Shown here: piece after piece, positions 18,846 to 28,664 of the stretch
How the letters are laid out: each line of letters starts with the position of its first letter
How positions within the stretch are numbered: position 1 is the first letter of the stretch
Assembly (NCBI RefSeq): GCF_022549355.1
Contig: NZ_JAKZGL010000001.1
Coordinates: 62,001-126,000 of the forward strand
Source of the DNA: Acinetobacter sp. NIPH 2699
GTDB taxonomy: Bacteria; Pseudomonadota; Gammaproteobacteria; Pseudomonadales; Moraxellaceae
DNA length: 64,000 bases
Direction: 5' to 3'
The notes under the pieces: generated by a model
Told to the model about the DNA's origin: nothing
Seen by the model: only the letters and a program-made list of their open reading frames with translations
The model's database searches: none
Made by a program: the position numbers and the translations under genes

Positions 18846-20630
18846 ATGCAATCACTTGCCAATCGGTTGGCGATGCAACATTTCGTCAATGCATATACGC
18901 AAGAAACTGGCAAAGGTCACTTGCTAGATAAAAGTCAGCAAAGTCCACAACAACAAGCGTTTAGCCAAGGTTTGACGCTGTTATCAATTCCTATCCATTC
19001 TATTCAAGCTCAATGTAATTTTCCTTTATCTTATGTCAGTCGCGTCGGGCGACACCGCCTAGCAGATCTTCCACAAATTATTATTCACGCACAAATCAAG
19101 TCTTTTAGCCCAGTCGCAATCGTTGGGCTATTGCTTGAAGAACTGGTTTTTGAGTCTTCTATTCCATTAGATGCAGCTTCTTTAATTGAAAAATGGATTC
19201 AAAGTCGGGATGCCTTGCAGCAATTTTTACAAAATCGTAAGCATGAGTTTGATGATTTGGTGAAAGCTGGGCAAAGTTTTATTGAAACGGAGCAGGCTCT
19301 GATTTTGGGGCATAGCATGCATCCAGCACCAAAAAGTAGAACAGGTTTTGTTCATGAAGATTGGTTAAAGTTCTCACCTGAACATAAAGGTAAGACACAG
19401 CTCCATTATTGGCTGGTTCATCAGGACTATATTGCTGAAGGCAATGCCATTGATGAACGTATTTCAGATCAATTAAAAACAGCTCTACAGTGGTATTTGT
19501 CTGAAAATGATCTCAATCTGCTAAAGACCCACACAGAATATAAATTACTTCCATTACATCCATGGCAAGCCCGCTATTTGCAAAGCAAGCCTTGGTTTGA
19601 GCGTCTGAAGCAAACAGGCCAACTGATTGACTTGGGTTTGCGTGGTTGGCAATTTTCTCCGACTACTTCGATTCGGACACTCGCAAGTTTCAATGCACCG
19701 TGGATGGTGAAGCCGTCACTTTCGGTGATGATTACCAATTCAATCCGTATAAATTTAGCCAAAGAATGCCATCGTGGCGAATTAACGCATCGTTTATGGC
19801 ATAGTGAGCTGGGTCAAAATATTCTAGAACAATGTCCAAGTTTAAAAGCAGTGAATGATCCTGCTTGGATTGCTCTAAAAATTGACGAAGAAGTGCTGAA
19901 TGAAAGTATTTGTATTTTTCGTGATCAACCTTTCCATCCGCAACAGCAAATTACGTGTATTGCATCACTGTGCCAAGATCATCCAAGTAAATCATTAAAT
20001 CGTTTTAACGCACTTTTCGCAAAAATTGCCAAAGCAAACCATGAAACCGATTTTTCAGAGATTGCTTTAGATTGGTTCAATCGCTTCCTTGAAGTCAGTC
20101 TACAACCCTTGATGTATGTGTACCATCGCTATGGTATGGCATTTGAATCACATCAGCAAAATGTCTTAATAGAGCTCGAAAATCATTTCCCGAAGAACTT
20201 ATGGCTGCGTGATAACCAAGGTTTTTATTACATCGAAGAGTTTGCTACTGAAATTTTAGCGGTGCTACCTGAGCTTAAAGAGAAAGCCTTTGCTGTTGGT
20301 CCTAAAGCTTTTGTGGATGAGCGGTTTAGTTATTATTTCTTTGGCAATACTTTATTTGGCATTATCAATGCAATTGGTGCGACGGGCTATATCACTGAGG
20401 ATGAATTGCTTGAGCATCTAAAAATGTTCTTACAAGATCAGTTGCAGCAATATCCTGAGAGTACTTTATTACAAGGTTTATTGTTTAATGACACCTTACC
20501 TTATAAAGGCAATTTATTAACCCGTTTACATGAACTTGATGAATTAATTGCGCCTGTAGAAAATCAATCTGTTTATGTACAACTGCCAAATCCACTGCGT
20601 ATTTCACAGAAGGATGTCAGTTATGCTTGA
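18846..20630 (+). CDS. acbA: IucA/IucC-family siderophore synthetase (acinetoferrin-type)
   Basis: 594 aa NIS (NRPS-independent siderophore) synthetase. Motifs are GHSMHPAPKSRTGF (ATP phosphate site), LLPLHPWQARYL and the later HQQNVLIELE (ferric reductase-like/FhuF-type fold region). Such enzymes activate citrate as an adenylate and couple it to an N-acylated hydroxylamine-diamine. It is the first gene of eight and follows the Fur box. The gene order matches my recollection of acbABCD-actBCAD of A. haemolyticus. In acinetoferrin two 1,3-diaminopropane arms are attached to citrate, consistent with two synthetases (this one and the one at 22101). It overlaps the next gene by 8 bp. Confidence 0.88.
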   Translation: MQSLANRLAMQHFVNAYTQETGKGHLLDKSQQSPQQQAFSQGLTLLSIPIHSIQAQCNFPLSYVSRVGRHRLADLPQIIIHAQIKSFSPVAIVGLLLEELVFESSIPLDAASLIEKWIQSRDALQQFLQNRKHEFDDLVKAGQSFIETEQALILGHSMHPAPKSRTGFVHEDWLKFSPEHKGKTQLHYWLVHQDYIAEGNAIDERISDQLKTALQWYLSENDLNLLKTHTEYKLLPLHPWQARYLQSKPWFERLKQTGQLIDLGLRGWQFSPTTSIRTLASFNAPWMVKPSLSVMITNSIRINLAKECHRGELTHRLWHSELGQNILEQCPSLKAVNDPAWIALKIDEEVLNESICIFRDQPFHPQQQITCIASLCQDHPSKSLNRFNALFAKIAKANHETDFSEIALDWFNRFLEVSLQPLMYVYHRYGMAFESHQQNVLIELENHFPKNLWLRDNQGFYYIEEFATEILAVLPELKEKAFAVGPKAFVDERFSYYFFGNTLFGIINAIGATGYITEDELLEHLKMFLQDQLQQYPESTLLQGLLFNDTLPYKGNLLTRLHELDELIAPVENQSVYVQLPNPLRISQKDVSYA

Positions 20631-22104
20631 TTTTATTGGGATTGGGCTTGGTCCATTTAATTTAAGTCTTGCCAGCTTGTTGCAAGATAAAAGTGATCTT
20701 AAATATTGTTTTTTTGAACAGAAAGCACAGTTTGATTGGCATGCGGGAATGCAGTTACCCAATACGGTACTACAAGTTCCGTTTATGGCTGATCTGGTTT
20801 CTATGGTCGACCCAACCAGTCCATTCAGTTTCTTAAATTATCTGCGTCATCAGCAACGTCTATATAAGTTCTATTTTCTAGAGCAGCCACATATTCCGCG
20901 TTGTGAATACAATCATTATTGCCAATGGGTTGCAGAGCAGCTTGATTGTATCGAATACCAATCGCGTGTTTTGAAAATTGAACCTCAAACCATTGGTTTT
21001 AAAGTAATAGTTGAATCCCAAGGCATTCAACAAAGTTATTTATGCCGTCATTTAGTCATTGGTAGTGGTAACGCACCATATTTGCCTGAATGCTTGGCAA
21101 AAGTTCAACAACAGCAGCCCCAGAAATGCCTCCATTCAGCACAGTATATGACACATGCCGATGCAGATTTACACGGCGATGTAGTCGTACTTGGTTCTGG
21201 ACAATCCGCAGCGGAAGTCTTTATTGATTTGTTTGGCGAACAGCAAGAAGAGGTAAATCATCAGTTCGACTTACACTGGTTTACACGTTCCCAAGGTTTC
21301 TTCCCAATGGAATATGCGCCATTGGGACTGGAACACTTTAGCCCAGACTATGCTCAGCATTTTTATGATTTGCCAGCTGAGAAGAAAGAGCAACAATTGC
21401 AGCAACAGGCATTGTTGTATAAGGGGATTAGCGCAAGAACCATTCGAGAAATCTATCAGAAACTTTATCACCGTAGCATTGCTGGGCAAAGTTTACAGAC
21501 ACATTTACATAGCCAGTGTGATTTAACAGACGCGGAAGTATTAGATACGCAAAAAATTCGATTGCATTTCCAGCATAGTGCTACGGCACAGGTATTCCAT
21601 CTCGACTGTGATTTTGTGGTGGCGGCAACAGGTTACTTTACGCCTGACTTCGGTTTTATGCAGTTACTTAAGCCTTATATTGAATTTGACCATAAACAGC
21701 GTTGGCAAATTACAGAGGATTATCGTGTTGTGCATCACCTGAATGGCAATATTTTTGTTCAAAATCAGGAAATGCATAGCCATGGTGTAGGTACACCTGA
21801 TTTAGGTCTTGGCGCTTATCGTGCAGCGATGATTATCAATCAATTGCTTGGTGAGTCGCTTTATGAACTTGGTCAGCAAGCGCAAACCTTCCAACATTTT
21901 AATCTCTCTCAAAATCCTAAAATTTGCATAGCAGATGACAAGGCCTTGTCGGAAGACTGTTTCTGTGAAAAAGCTGTTAGCAAAAACCATTCAATTTTAA
22001 AGAAAACAGAACAGAGCACGATTACGACACATTCAAGTAGCCGTTGTGCAAATACACGGACACAAACTGCTTCTGTGCACTCAACTTATGAGAAACTGAT
22101 ATGA
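20623..22104 (+). CDS. acbB: Diamine/ornithine-type N-hydroxylase for siderophore
   Basis: 493 aa from the ATG at 20623 (AAGGA 9 bp upstream). It is a class B flavin monooxygenase of the IucD/PvdA/RhbE type. Features are the FAD loop DFIGIGLGPFNLSLA at the N-terminus, WHAGMQLPNTVLQVPFMADL, the NADPH loop VVLGSGQSAAEVFIDL near residue 190, and the VVAATGYFTPDF motif near residue 340. It should hydroxylate a primary amine, in acinetoferrin 1,3-diaminopropane, to start the hydroxamate. The last 55 or so residues form a Ser/Thr/Lys-rich tail with several Cys that looks disordered. It shares ATGA with the next gene. Confidence 0.88.
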   Translation: MLDFIGIGLGPFNLSLASLLQDKSDLKYCFFEQKAQFDWHAGMQLPNTVLQVPFMADLVSMVDPTSPFSFLNYLRHQQRLYKFYFLEQPHIPRCEYNHYCQWVAEQLDCIEYQSRVLKIEPQTIGFKVIVESQGIQQSYLCRHLVIGSGNAPYLPECLAKVQQQQPQKCLHSAQYMTHADADLHGDVVVLGSGQSAAEVFIDLFGEQQEEVNHQFDLHWFTRSQGFFPMEYAPLGLEHFSPDYAQHFYDLPAEKKEQQLQQQALLYKGISARTIREIYQKLYHRSIAGQSLQTHLHSQCDLTDAEVLDTQKIRLHFQHSATAQVFHLDCDFVVAATGYFTPDFGFMQLLKPYIEFDHKQRWQITEDYRVVHHLNGNIFVQNQEMHSHGVGTPDLGLGAYRAAMIINQLLGESLYELGQQAQTFQHFNLSQNPKICIADDKALSEDCFCEKAVSKNHSILKKTEQSTITTHSSSRCANTRTQTASVHSTYEKLI

Positions 22105-23918
22105 ACTTTGCAACTTTAAAAATTAATCAGCAGCAATGGCGTGCCGCAGGACAGCGTCTCATTGAAATGGCGATTGCAGAGTTTCTTTATGAAGAAATTA
22201 TTGAAGTTAAAGCCTTGTCAGAGGGATGCTATCAGTTAGATCTAGGCAATCGTCATTATCAATTCCAAGGTCATCAATATTTACTTGGACACTGGAATAT
22301 TCAGGAAGGATCTGTACGAGATGTAACTGATGGTCAAGAGCATCATCAACCTGCTTGGAACTTGCATGAGTTTATAGTCGCAATGTCTAACAGCTCCAAT
22401 GTAAAGCCATTCACCAAAGCGTATCTAATTAAAGAAATGAATAATACGTGGTTGGCAGAAGCACATCTGTTTAATGAAACGCGTTTGCCAAGCGCTGCGA
22501 TTCTGACTGAACCACATTATAAAGTTGAAGGTATGCTACGTGGTCATCCTTGGCTGATTATGAGTAAAGGGCGCATGGGTTTTGGTTATGATGATTATTT
22601 AACTTCTGCACCAGAACTTTCACCTGAAGTTAAAGTGCTATGGCTGGCGGTACATCGTGATTTAGCTAAGTATCGTAGTACTGAACAATGGGATGCTTGT
22701 GGTTTGTATCAACACGAGTTTGATGCGAATGAACTTCAACAGTTCATCAATATTCTTAAAACAAAGAATTTAGATCCACAAAATTACTTTTTGATTCCCG
22801 TGCATGCTTGGCAATGGCATCAATGGTTAGTTCCAACCTATGCCAATGAAATTGTAGACCAGAAAATCATTGAATTGAATATTAGCCAAGATAGCTATGT
22901 GCCAATGCAGTCTATCCGCACATTATGCAATACATCAAACCTACAACGTCATTACATTAAGCTGCCTGTCAGTATTTTTAATACTGCCGTTTATCGCGGA
23001 TTACCATCAAAGCGTAATCTTGCAGCCCCAGCAGTGACCGCTTGGTTAAAGCAAATTCATCAGCAAGATCAAGACCTACAGAAAACTGGCGTGATTTTCT
23101 TGGGGGAAGTTGCGACCTTAACCATTCACCAACCGTGTTTTGACCGAATTGAAGGTGCGCCTTACCAATTTAAAGAGCTATTTGGTTGCTTGTGGCGTGA
23201 AAGTGTCGATCGCTATGTTGATTCATCTCAGCAAGTGTTATCTCAAGCTGCATTATTGCACCGAGATATTTCAGGTCAATCTATTTTAAATGTGTTGATC
23301 CAAGCTTCAGGTTTAAGTCCTTTGGAATGGTTAGCACAATTTGCAAAAGTATCGCTAAGCCCATTATTGCTTTGTCTATATCGTTACGGTTTGGCATTTT
23401 CTCCACACGGTGAAAACACCATGCTGGTACATGAAAATGGTGTGCCGAAAGCATTGGTATTAAAGGACTTCATTGATGACATCAATTTGGTTGATGAAGA
23501 TTTCCCTGAATTGGCTCAACTGCCATCTGAAGGCGACTTGTTATTACGTCATGAGGCAACTGATTTAAGCCACTTTATTTTCACTGGTTTATTCATGGTG
23601 CATTACCGTTATATCTGTAATGTGTTCTTGCAAGATTACCCTGAATATTCCGAACTCGATTTCTGGAATACCATTTCAAATACCATTGTTGAGTTTAATC
23701 AACAACATCCAGAACTGGCTGAACGTGCTGAAAAATTTGCCATGTTGCGCCCAACCTACACCAAAATTTGTTTGAATCGTGTTCGCTTATTTACCACCAG
23801 TTATAACGATGAAGCAGAGCGTCCAGTGCCTGTTTTCCTTGATCCAATCGCAAATCCAGTCAGTCCTGAAACATTGGCTGAATGGGCAGCTCAGCAAGCT
23901 GAATCTAAAGCGGGTTAA
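22101..23918 (+). CDS. acbC: IucA/IucC-family siderophore synthetase, second
   Basis: 605 aa NIS synthetase. Conserved blocks are LRGHPWLIMSKGRMGFGYDD (ATP site), LIPVHAWQWHQW, and AFSPHGENTMLVHENGVPKALVLKDF split over two motifs (about residues 430-455), with HRDISGQSIL before them. The 4-bp ATGA overlap with acbB shows tight coupling. Together with the first synthetase it would build the two amide bonds of a citrate-based dihydroxamate. The assignment of which citrate arm each makes is not possible from sequence. Confidence 0.88.
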   Translation: MNFATLKINQQQWRAAGQRLIEMAIAEFLYEEIIEVKALSEGCYQLDLGNRHYQFQGHQYLLGHWNIQEGSVRDVTDGQEHHQPAWNLHEFIVAMSNSSNVKPFTKAYLIKEMNNTWLAEAHLFNETRLPSAAILTEPHYKVEGMLRGHPWLIMSKGRMGFGYDDYLTSAPELSPEVKVLWLAVHRDLAKYRSTEQWDACGLYQHEFDANELQQFINILKTKNLDPQNYFLIPVHAWQWHQWLVPTYANEIVDQKIIELNISQDSYVPMQSIRTLCNTSNLQRHYIKLPVSIFNTAVYRGLPSKRNLAAPAVTAWLKQIHQQDQDLQKTGVIFLGEVATLTIHQPCFDRIEGAPYQFKELFGCLWRESVDRYVDSSQQVLSQAALLHRDISGQSILNVLIQASGLSPLEWLAQFAKVSLSPLLLCLYRYGLAFSPHGENTMLVHENGVPKALVLKDFIDDINLVDEDFPELAQLPSEGDLLLRHEATDLSHFIFTGLFMVHYRYICNVFLQDYPEYSELDFWNTISNTIVEFNQQHPELAERAEKFAMLRPTYTKICLNRVRLFTTSYNDEAERPVPVFLDPIANPVSPETLAEWAAQQAESKAG

Positions 23919-23948
23919 ATCTTCTTCTAAATTTAAAAAAGGTTCGAT

Positions 23949-24587
23949 ATGAAAACAATCTCTCAGCAATTACCTGATTATTTTGAATACCACGAAGATG
24001 GAACACAGTACTACTTACGTCAAGTGCAATATCCACAGGATATTCCTTTGCTCCATCAATGGATGCATGAGCTACATGTGATTCCGCAGTGGCAATTAAA
24101 TAAATCAGAGTTAGAACTACAAGTTTATTTCGACAAGATGTTGGCAGATGACCATCAGCGTTTATTGATTGTTGGTGTGGATGGCAAGGATGTGGGTTAT
24201 ACCGAAATTTATGAGGGCAAACGTGACCGTTTAGGTCGCTATTATGATGGCGATGACAATGATCTCGGTTGGCATTTGCTATTTGGTGATAAGTCAGTCT
24301 TTGGTAAGGGCTTTTTACGTCCAACCATTCGTTTACTCAGTTTCTATATTTTTGAACATTCTCAAGCGAAAAAAATTGTGGGTGAACCAGACCATACGGT
24401 TAAACCTTATGCTGCTGTGGTGGCAGAGCTGTGCTACGAAACCCAACGTTTAATTCCAATGCCCGAAAAAACGGCGATGTTGTACTACTGCTTTAGAGAA
24501 ACTTTTTATAACAAGTTTGGGGAATATTACCAAACATCACAACAACAGCTCGCTGATCAGCCAGCCAAAATCCTGAGTGTTACATGA
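23949..24587 (+). CDS. acbD: Siderophore N-acyltransferase (GNAT, AlcB/RhbD type)
   Basis: 212 aa acyl-CoA N-acyltransferase. It resembles siderophore acyltransferases: YYLRQVQYPQDIPLLHQWMH at the N-terminus, VGYTEIYEGKRDRLGRYYD, GWHLLFGDKSVFGKGF (acetyl-CoA loop region), and KKIVGEPDHTVKPYAAV. It acylates the hydroxylated diamine. In acinetoferrin the acyl group is 2-octenoate, so a medium-chain donor is the inferred substrate. A 30-bp gap separates it from the previous gene, and it overlaps the next by ATGA. Confidence 0.85.
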   Translation: MKTISQQLPDYFEYHEDGTQYYLRQVQYPQDIPLLHQWMHELHVIPQWQLNKSELELQVYFDKMLADDHQRLLIVGVDGKDVGYTEIYEGKRDRLGRYYDGDDNDLGWHLLFGDKSVFGKGFLRPTIRLLSFYIFEHSQAKKIVGEPDHTVKPYAAVVAELCYETQRLIPMPEKTAMLYYCFRETFYNKFGEYYQTSQQQLADQPAKILSVT

Positions 24588-24955
24588 GTTTATTCATAAA
24601 TGAGATGCACATCTTGGACATGCGTTTTGCTGCGCATGTTCAGGTGGCAGAATTTGAACAATGGTTAGCGCATATTCAACAATATTTCGAACAAAAAAGA
24701 AGTTTTGTGTTGATTATGCAGACCGAGGTCAATACCGAGTTTCCTGAAGAATATCGAGTAATCCAAGGCAAATGGTATAAGCAATATAAACAAGATTTTT
24801 ACCAATATTGTTTAGGATTTGCTCGAATTGCTCAAAATGAAGAGGATCGTATTCGATTAGACACGCCAGCTTTGCAAAAAGCCTGGCATGTTCCTTATTT
24901 TGTGAGTTTGAATAAAACCGATGCCATGCAATGGGCAATACAGAGGTGGTTATGA
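24584..24955 (+). CDS. actB: Small protein of unknown function in siderophore operon
   Basis: 123 aa, soluble, no signal peptide. It starts MSLFINEMHILDMRFAAHVQ and alternates short strands with amphipathic helices (FEQWLAHIQQYFEQKRSFVL; YKQDFYQYCLGFARIAQNEE), ending in DAMQWAIQRWL. It is locked into the operon by ATGA overlaps on both sides, between the acyltransferase and an MFS transporter. The position matches the gene I recall as actB. I do not recognise a domain. The beta-alpha pattern would fit a small STAS-like or regulatory fold, but that is only an impression. Its strict coupling argues for a role in synthesis or export. Confidence 0.8.
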   Translation: MSLFINEMHILDMRFAAHVQVAEFEQWLAHIQQYFEQKRSFVLIMQTEVNTEFPEEYRVIQGKWYKQYKQDFYQYCLGFARIAQNEEDRIRLDTPALQKAWHVPYFVSLNKTDAMQWAIQRWL

Positions 24956-26202
24956 ATCAACAACTCAATCATGACAATACCTTGCCAATCAAAACCGTAT
25001 CAGCTCTGAGCCTATCTGTTGTGGTTGTGCTGTATCTCGCACATGCATTGCCGCTGTATTTTTATAATGTCGCACTACCAGCAATTTTACGCCATCAAGG
25101 TGTGGATTTACGTTGGATTGGGATGCTATCGCTGCTCTATATCCCATGGGCATTTAAGTTTTTTTGGGCACCCTTGATTGATCGTTTTTATTTTAAGGCA
25201 CTCGGTAAACGTAAAACTTGGCTTTTATTCACTCAAATTGCGTTAGTTTTAGGTGTCGTTGCTTTGGCATTGACACAGTTTGATTATGGTCTAAGTGTAT
25301 TTGTAATTGTCGGTTTATGGATTTCCACCTTCGCTGCAACACAAGACATTGCCATTGATGGTTATACCGTAGAAACCTTTTCTGAGTCTGAATATCGACT
25401 CGGAAGTATGGCACAAAGTATTGGTGTCGCACTGGGCAGTATGATTGGTGGGGCTGCAACTTTGTGGCTTTATCAATTGTATGGTTGGCAAACTGCGCTG
25501 ATTTGTTTAGCAGCCATGACTGCACTGACTATGCTTGCCATTTTCTTTATTCAAGAACAACAATCCACTGAAAAGATAGTCAAGCAAACACCGAGCCTGA
25601 TTCGTGCCTTTAAGCGTCCTGAAATGTTATGGGCACTGGCTCTGATCGTGTGTTATCGCGTGGTCGAAGCACCAGCTATGGCTATGTTAAATCCAATGTT
25701 GATTGACCAAAAATGGTCACTTGCTGAGATTGGCATACTGATGTCAGTGGTTGGAGCAGGTGTAGGTTTATTAGCAGCAGTATCAGCTGCATTTTTATTG
25801 AAAAAAATAGCGGCAACTCAGCTTCTAATTTGGGCAGGCTGGGTACGCACCTTAATTTATGCCTTGCTAGGGGTTGCTGTTCTACTCAGTTGGTTTGACC
25901 AGTGGCATATGCTACTTGGTGTGTTTGTCGTTGTTATTTTAGCCATTCGTTATATCGCCATGACCGCTTTGTATGCCCACTTTATGCATACCAGCTCTAA
26001 AGAGCAGGCGGGAACAGATTTCACGATTTTAGTTTGTTTCGAGCTATTGGTTTATTTCCTTGGCGGAGCAATGTCTGGTTTCTTGGCTAAAGCTTTTGGC
26101 TATGGAAACTTTTATCTCATTCTCGCGGCAGCATCTGTCTTAAGCGTATTACTCAGTCAATTTCTAATTCACAAATCAAAACACTCGCAACAACTCATCT
26201 AA
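24952..26202 (+). CDS. actC: MFS transporter, siderophore operon (AmpG/PAT-like)
   Basis: 416 aa from the ATG at 24952, chosen because GAGGTGG precedes it and it makes an ATGA overlap; the frame is open from 24931. Twelve hydrophobic segments are visible. The segment LLYIPWAFKFFWAPLIDRFY in TM2-3 resembles AmpG and other PAT-like carriers. DIAIDGYTVE in the fourth helix is a family feature. It is in the inner membrane. In this operon it should move the siderophore or its ferric complex across the inner membrane; direction cannot be decided from sequence. Confidence 0.82.
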   Translation: MNQQLNHDNTLPIKTVSALSLSVVVVLYLAHALPLYFYNVALPAILRHQGVDLRWIGMLSLLYIPWAFKFFWAPLIDRFYFKALGKRKTWLLFTQIALVLGVVALALTQFDYGLSVFVIVGLWISTFAATQDIAIDGYTVETFSESEYRLGSMAQSIGVALGSMIGGAATLWLYQLYGWQTALICLAAMTALTMLAIFFIQEQQSTEKIVKQTPSLIRAFKRPEMLWALALIVCYRVVEAPAMAMLNPMLIDQKWSLAEIGILMSVVGAGVGLLAAVSAAFLLKKIAATQLLIWAGWVRTLIYALLGVAVLLSWFDQWHMLLGVFVVVILAIRYIAMTALYAHFMHTSSKEQAGTDFTILVCFELLVYFLGGAMSGFLAKAFGYGNFYLILAAASVLSVLLSQFLIHKSKHSQQLI

Positions 26203-26216
26203 ACTAGGGGTAATTT

Positions 26217-28613
26217 ATGAAAGTTCGTTCACTTTCAACATCACTAACAATTTTAAGCTTAGCGATTAGCACGCAGCTTTATGCACAAACAGTTGAAGTA
26301 GAAACCTCTACTCAAGTAAACGCTGCTGTTGAAAGCCAAAAGCCAACCCAACTTGCACCCATCGTAGTGACTGCTTCCCGTTCAGCACAAAGTATTGCTG
26401 AAATTGCAGGGACAGTTTATCGCATCGAACAAGAAGATATTGCGAAACAGGCTGCTGCTGGTAAAAGTACGGCAGATATTTTGGGTTTATTGGTGCCATC
26501 ACTAACCCCAAATTCTGGCACAACAAGTAACTACGGGATGACCATGCGTGGACGTACCGTGCAATATATGATTGATGGTGTTCCTCAAACAGGTTCGAGA
26601 GATAGTTCACGCCAATTAAATAGCATTAGCCCAGATATGATTGAGCGTGTTGAAGTCGTGTCTGGCGCAAGCAGTATTTATGGTTCAGGTGCGACAGGTG
26701 GTATTATCAATATTATTACCAAAAAAGGTTCGACTGATGGCATTCATTTTGAATCAAAATTAGGAGTTACTTCTGGTGATAATTTTAAAAGTGATGCTTT
26801 GGCATACGAAGCGTATCAATCCGCTGCATTTAAGCAAGGTGATTGGAATGGTTTCTTAGGTGCAAGCTATACCAAGCGTGGTGAGATTCAAGACAGTCAT
26901 GGTGACCGCATTGGGCCTGAAGTAGCACAGACTGACCGCCAAGATACCGAAACTATTGATGTAAATGGTCGTCTAGGCTGGCAGTTTGCTGACAAGCAAA
27001 GTATTAGTATTGGTGCACAATATTATAATGATGAACAAGACAGTGATTATGGTGCTGATTATGGTAAATATTCTGGTAATAATGCCGCCAACTTATTATT
27101 TCCAACCGCTGTAAAACCAAGTTTAAAAGCTATAAAAGGCCTACAATTAGACACCCAGCCTAGAACAAAGCGTTATGCAATTAATACTCAATATGAAAAC
27201 CAAGATATATTAGGTCAAAAGTTGAATGTTGAAGCTTATTATCGTAATGAAAAAGGGCGCTGGTTCCCAACAGTTTCTCCGCTTGGACATGGAACTTTAA
27301 ACGGCGGCTTAGGACAACTTTATCCAAATTATGCAAACCCTCTTTCACCTGATTTCTTAAAAGCTGTTCGTCTAGGGTATGCCGTTTTACAATCAGAGAC
27401 AGAAATTGATGTATGGGGTTTACGCACAGCCTTACAAAAAGATTTTGAGATTTCAAATCGTAAACTAGGTTTAATTTATGGTTTAGATTATGAAAATGAA
27501 AAGGATAAAGCGTCTGCACGCCGATTTAATTTCGATCAATTTTATGCAAGTAATGGTCTGAATTTTGAACCAGAGAAAACATATCAATTTGGACCAGACA
27601 CAGAAATTAAAAAGTTAGGTGCCTTTTTACAAGGTCATTACGAAGTATCAGATAGATTGAATGTTCAAGCTGGTATTCGTCATGAGCGAATAGATAGTAA
27701 AGTTTCTGATTCAACACCATATCGTGAATCTATTCCTGCTGACATTCTAACAAACGATTTAGTATATCCATATACAGCAAAAGCCTTGGCTGGTGGTAAA
27801 GTTAAACATGACGCGACATTATTTAACCTAGGAACGGTTTATCATTTAAATGATGCCCAACAGGTTTCTGCTAATTTCTCACAGGGTTTTAGCATTCCTG
27901 ACGTACAACGTATGCTTCGTGATGTACCTGCTAATTTCGGTGTGAATAGTAATAATATTGATCCAATCAAGGTCAATAACTATGAATTAGGTTGGCGTTT
28001 ACAAGGTGATAGTGGTCTCAATACAAGTGTAACGGCTTTTTATAATACCTCGGATAAAGTTGTACGTTTTAATAGTGCGCCTGCTTACAATATTGATGTT
28101 GTTGATACGGATGAACGTATTTACGGTGCTGAGGCAAATGTTAACTACCCAGTAACGGATAGTTTGTCTTTAGGTGGGACAGTTGCATATACACGCGGAC
28201 AATTTAAAAATTCAGATGGGAAATGGCAAGAGTTAGATAGCACGCGTATTTCACCATTAAAAGGTATGCTATATACAGATTGGCAGTTTAATGATGGCTT
28301 TGGTCTTCGTGTTCAAGCACTTGCTGTCAGTGGCACAGATAAAGCAAAAGAGGAAATGCAAGATTATAAAAATGTAGATCTAACCGGGCGAGCAAATATC
28401 AAGCTACCGAGTGAAATCAAAGGCTACGCAGTTATGGATGTGATTGCCAATGCTAAAGCTGGTCCTGGTACTTTAGGCTTTGGTGTATATAACGTTTGGA
28501 ACACAGAATACAAAACTGTATTTAGTCAAGCGGCTGAAGCTGTTTATGGTGCGATGTCTAGCTTACCTGCACAAGGCCGTACTTATGGTTTGAGCTACAC
28601 CCTCAAATACTAA
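26217..28613 (+). CDS. actA: TonB-dependent receptor for the operon's ferric siderophore
   Basis: 798 aa. The signal peptide ends at about LYA-Q (residue 24). The TonB box region is PIVVTASRS near residue 46. The plug (about 50-170) contains TMRGRTVQYMIDGVPQTGSR and SGASSIYGSGATGGIINIIT. A 22-strand barrel ends in LSYTLKY. It imports the ferric siderophore through the outer membrane. It is preceded by AGGGG and lies 14 bp after the MFS gene, so it belongs to the operon. The receptor at 30277 is a close paralogue, sharing most of the plug. A hairpin follows the stop. Confidence 0.9.
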   Translation: MKVRSLSTSLTILSLAISTQLYAQTVEVETSTQVNAAVESQKPTQLAPIVVTASRSAQSIAEIAGTVYRIEQEDIAKQAAAGKSTADILGLLVPSLTPNSGTTSNYGMTMRGRTVQYMIDGVPQTGSRDSSRQLNSISPDMIERVEVVSGASSIYGSGATGGIINIITKKGSTDGIHFESKLGVTSGDNFKSDALAYEAYQSAAFKQGDWNGFLGASYTKRGEIQDSHGDRIGPEVAQTDRQDTETIDVNGRLGWQFADKQSISIGAQYYNDEQDSDYGADYGKYSGNNAANLLFPTAVKPSLKAIKGLQLDTQPRTKRYAINTQYENQDILGQKLNVEAYYRNEKGRWFPTVSPLGHGTLNGGLGQLYPNYANPLSPDFLKAVRLGYAVLQSETEIDVWGLRTALQKDFEISNRKLGLIYGLDYENEKDKASARRFNFDQFYASNGLNFEPEKTYQFGPDTEIKKLGAFLQGHYEVSDRLNVQAGIRHERIDSKVSDSTPYRESIPADILTNDLVYPYTAKALAGGKVKHDATLFNLGTVYHLNDAQQVSANFSQGFSIPDVQRMLRDVPANFGVNSNNIDPIKVNNYELGWRLQGDSGLNTSVTAFYNTSDKVVRFNSAPAYNIDVVDTDERIYGAEANVNYPVTDSLSLGGTVAYTRGQFKNSDGKWQELDSTRISPLKGMLYTDWQFNDGFGLRVQALAVSGTDKAKEEMQDYKNVDLTGRANIKLPSEIKGYAVMDVIANAKAGPGTLGFGVYNVWNTEYKTVFSQAAEAVYGAMSSLPAQGRTYGLSYTLKY

Positions 28614-28620
28614 TCTAATC

Positions 28621-28652
28621 AAAAAGGCATCTGTTGAGGTGCCTTTTCTTTT
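28621..28652 (+). terminator. Hairpin between actA and actD
   Basis: AAAAGGCA / TGCCTTTT with a 10-nt loop and a following T-rich stretch. It may attenuate transcription before the downstream MFS gene, which begins only about 13 bp later, so that gene may be expressed by read-through or at a lower level. Confidence 0.75.
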
Positions 28653-28664
28653 GATGATTGAACT

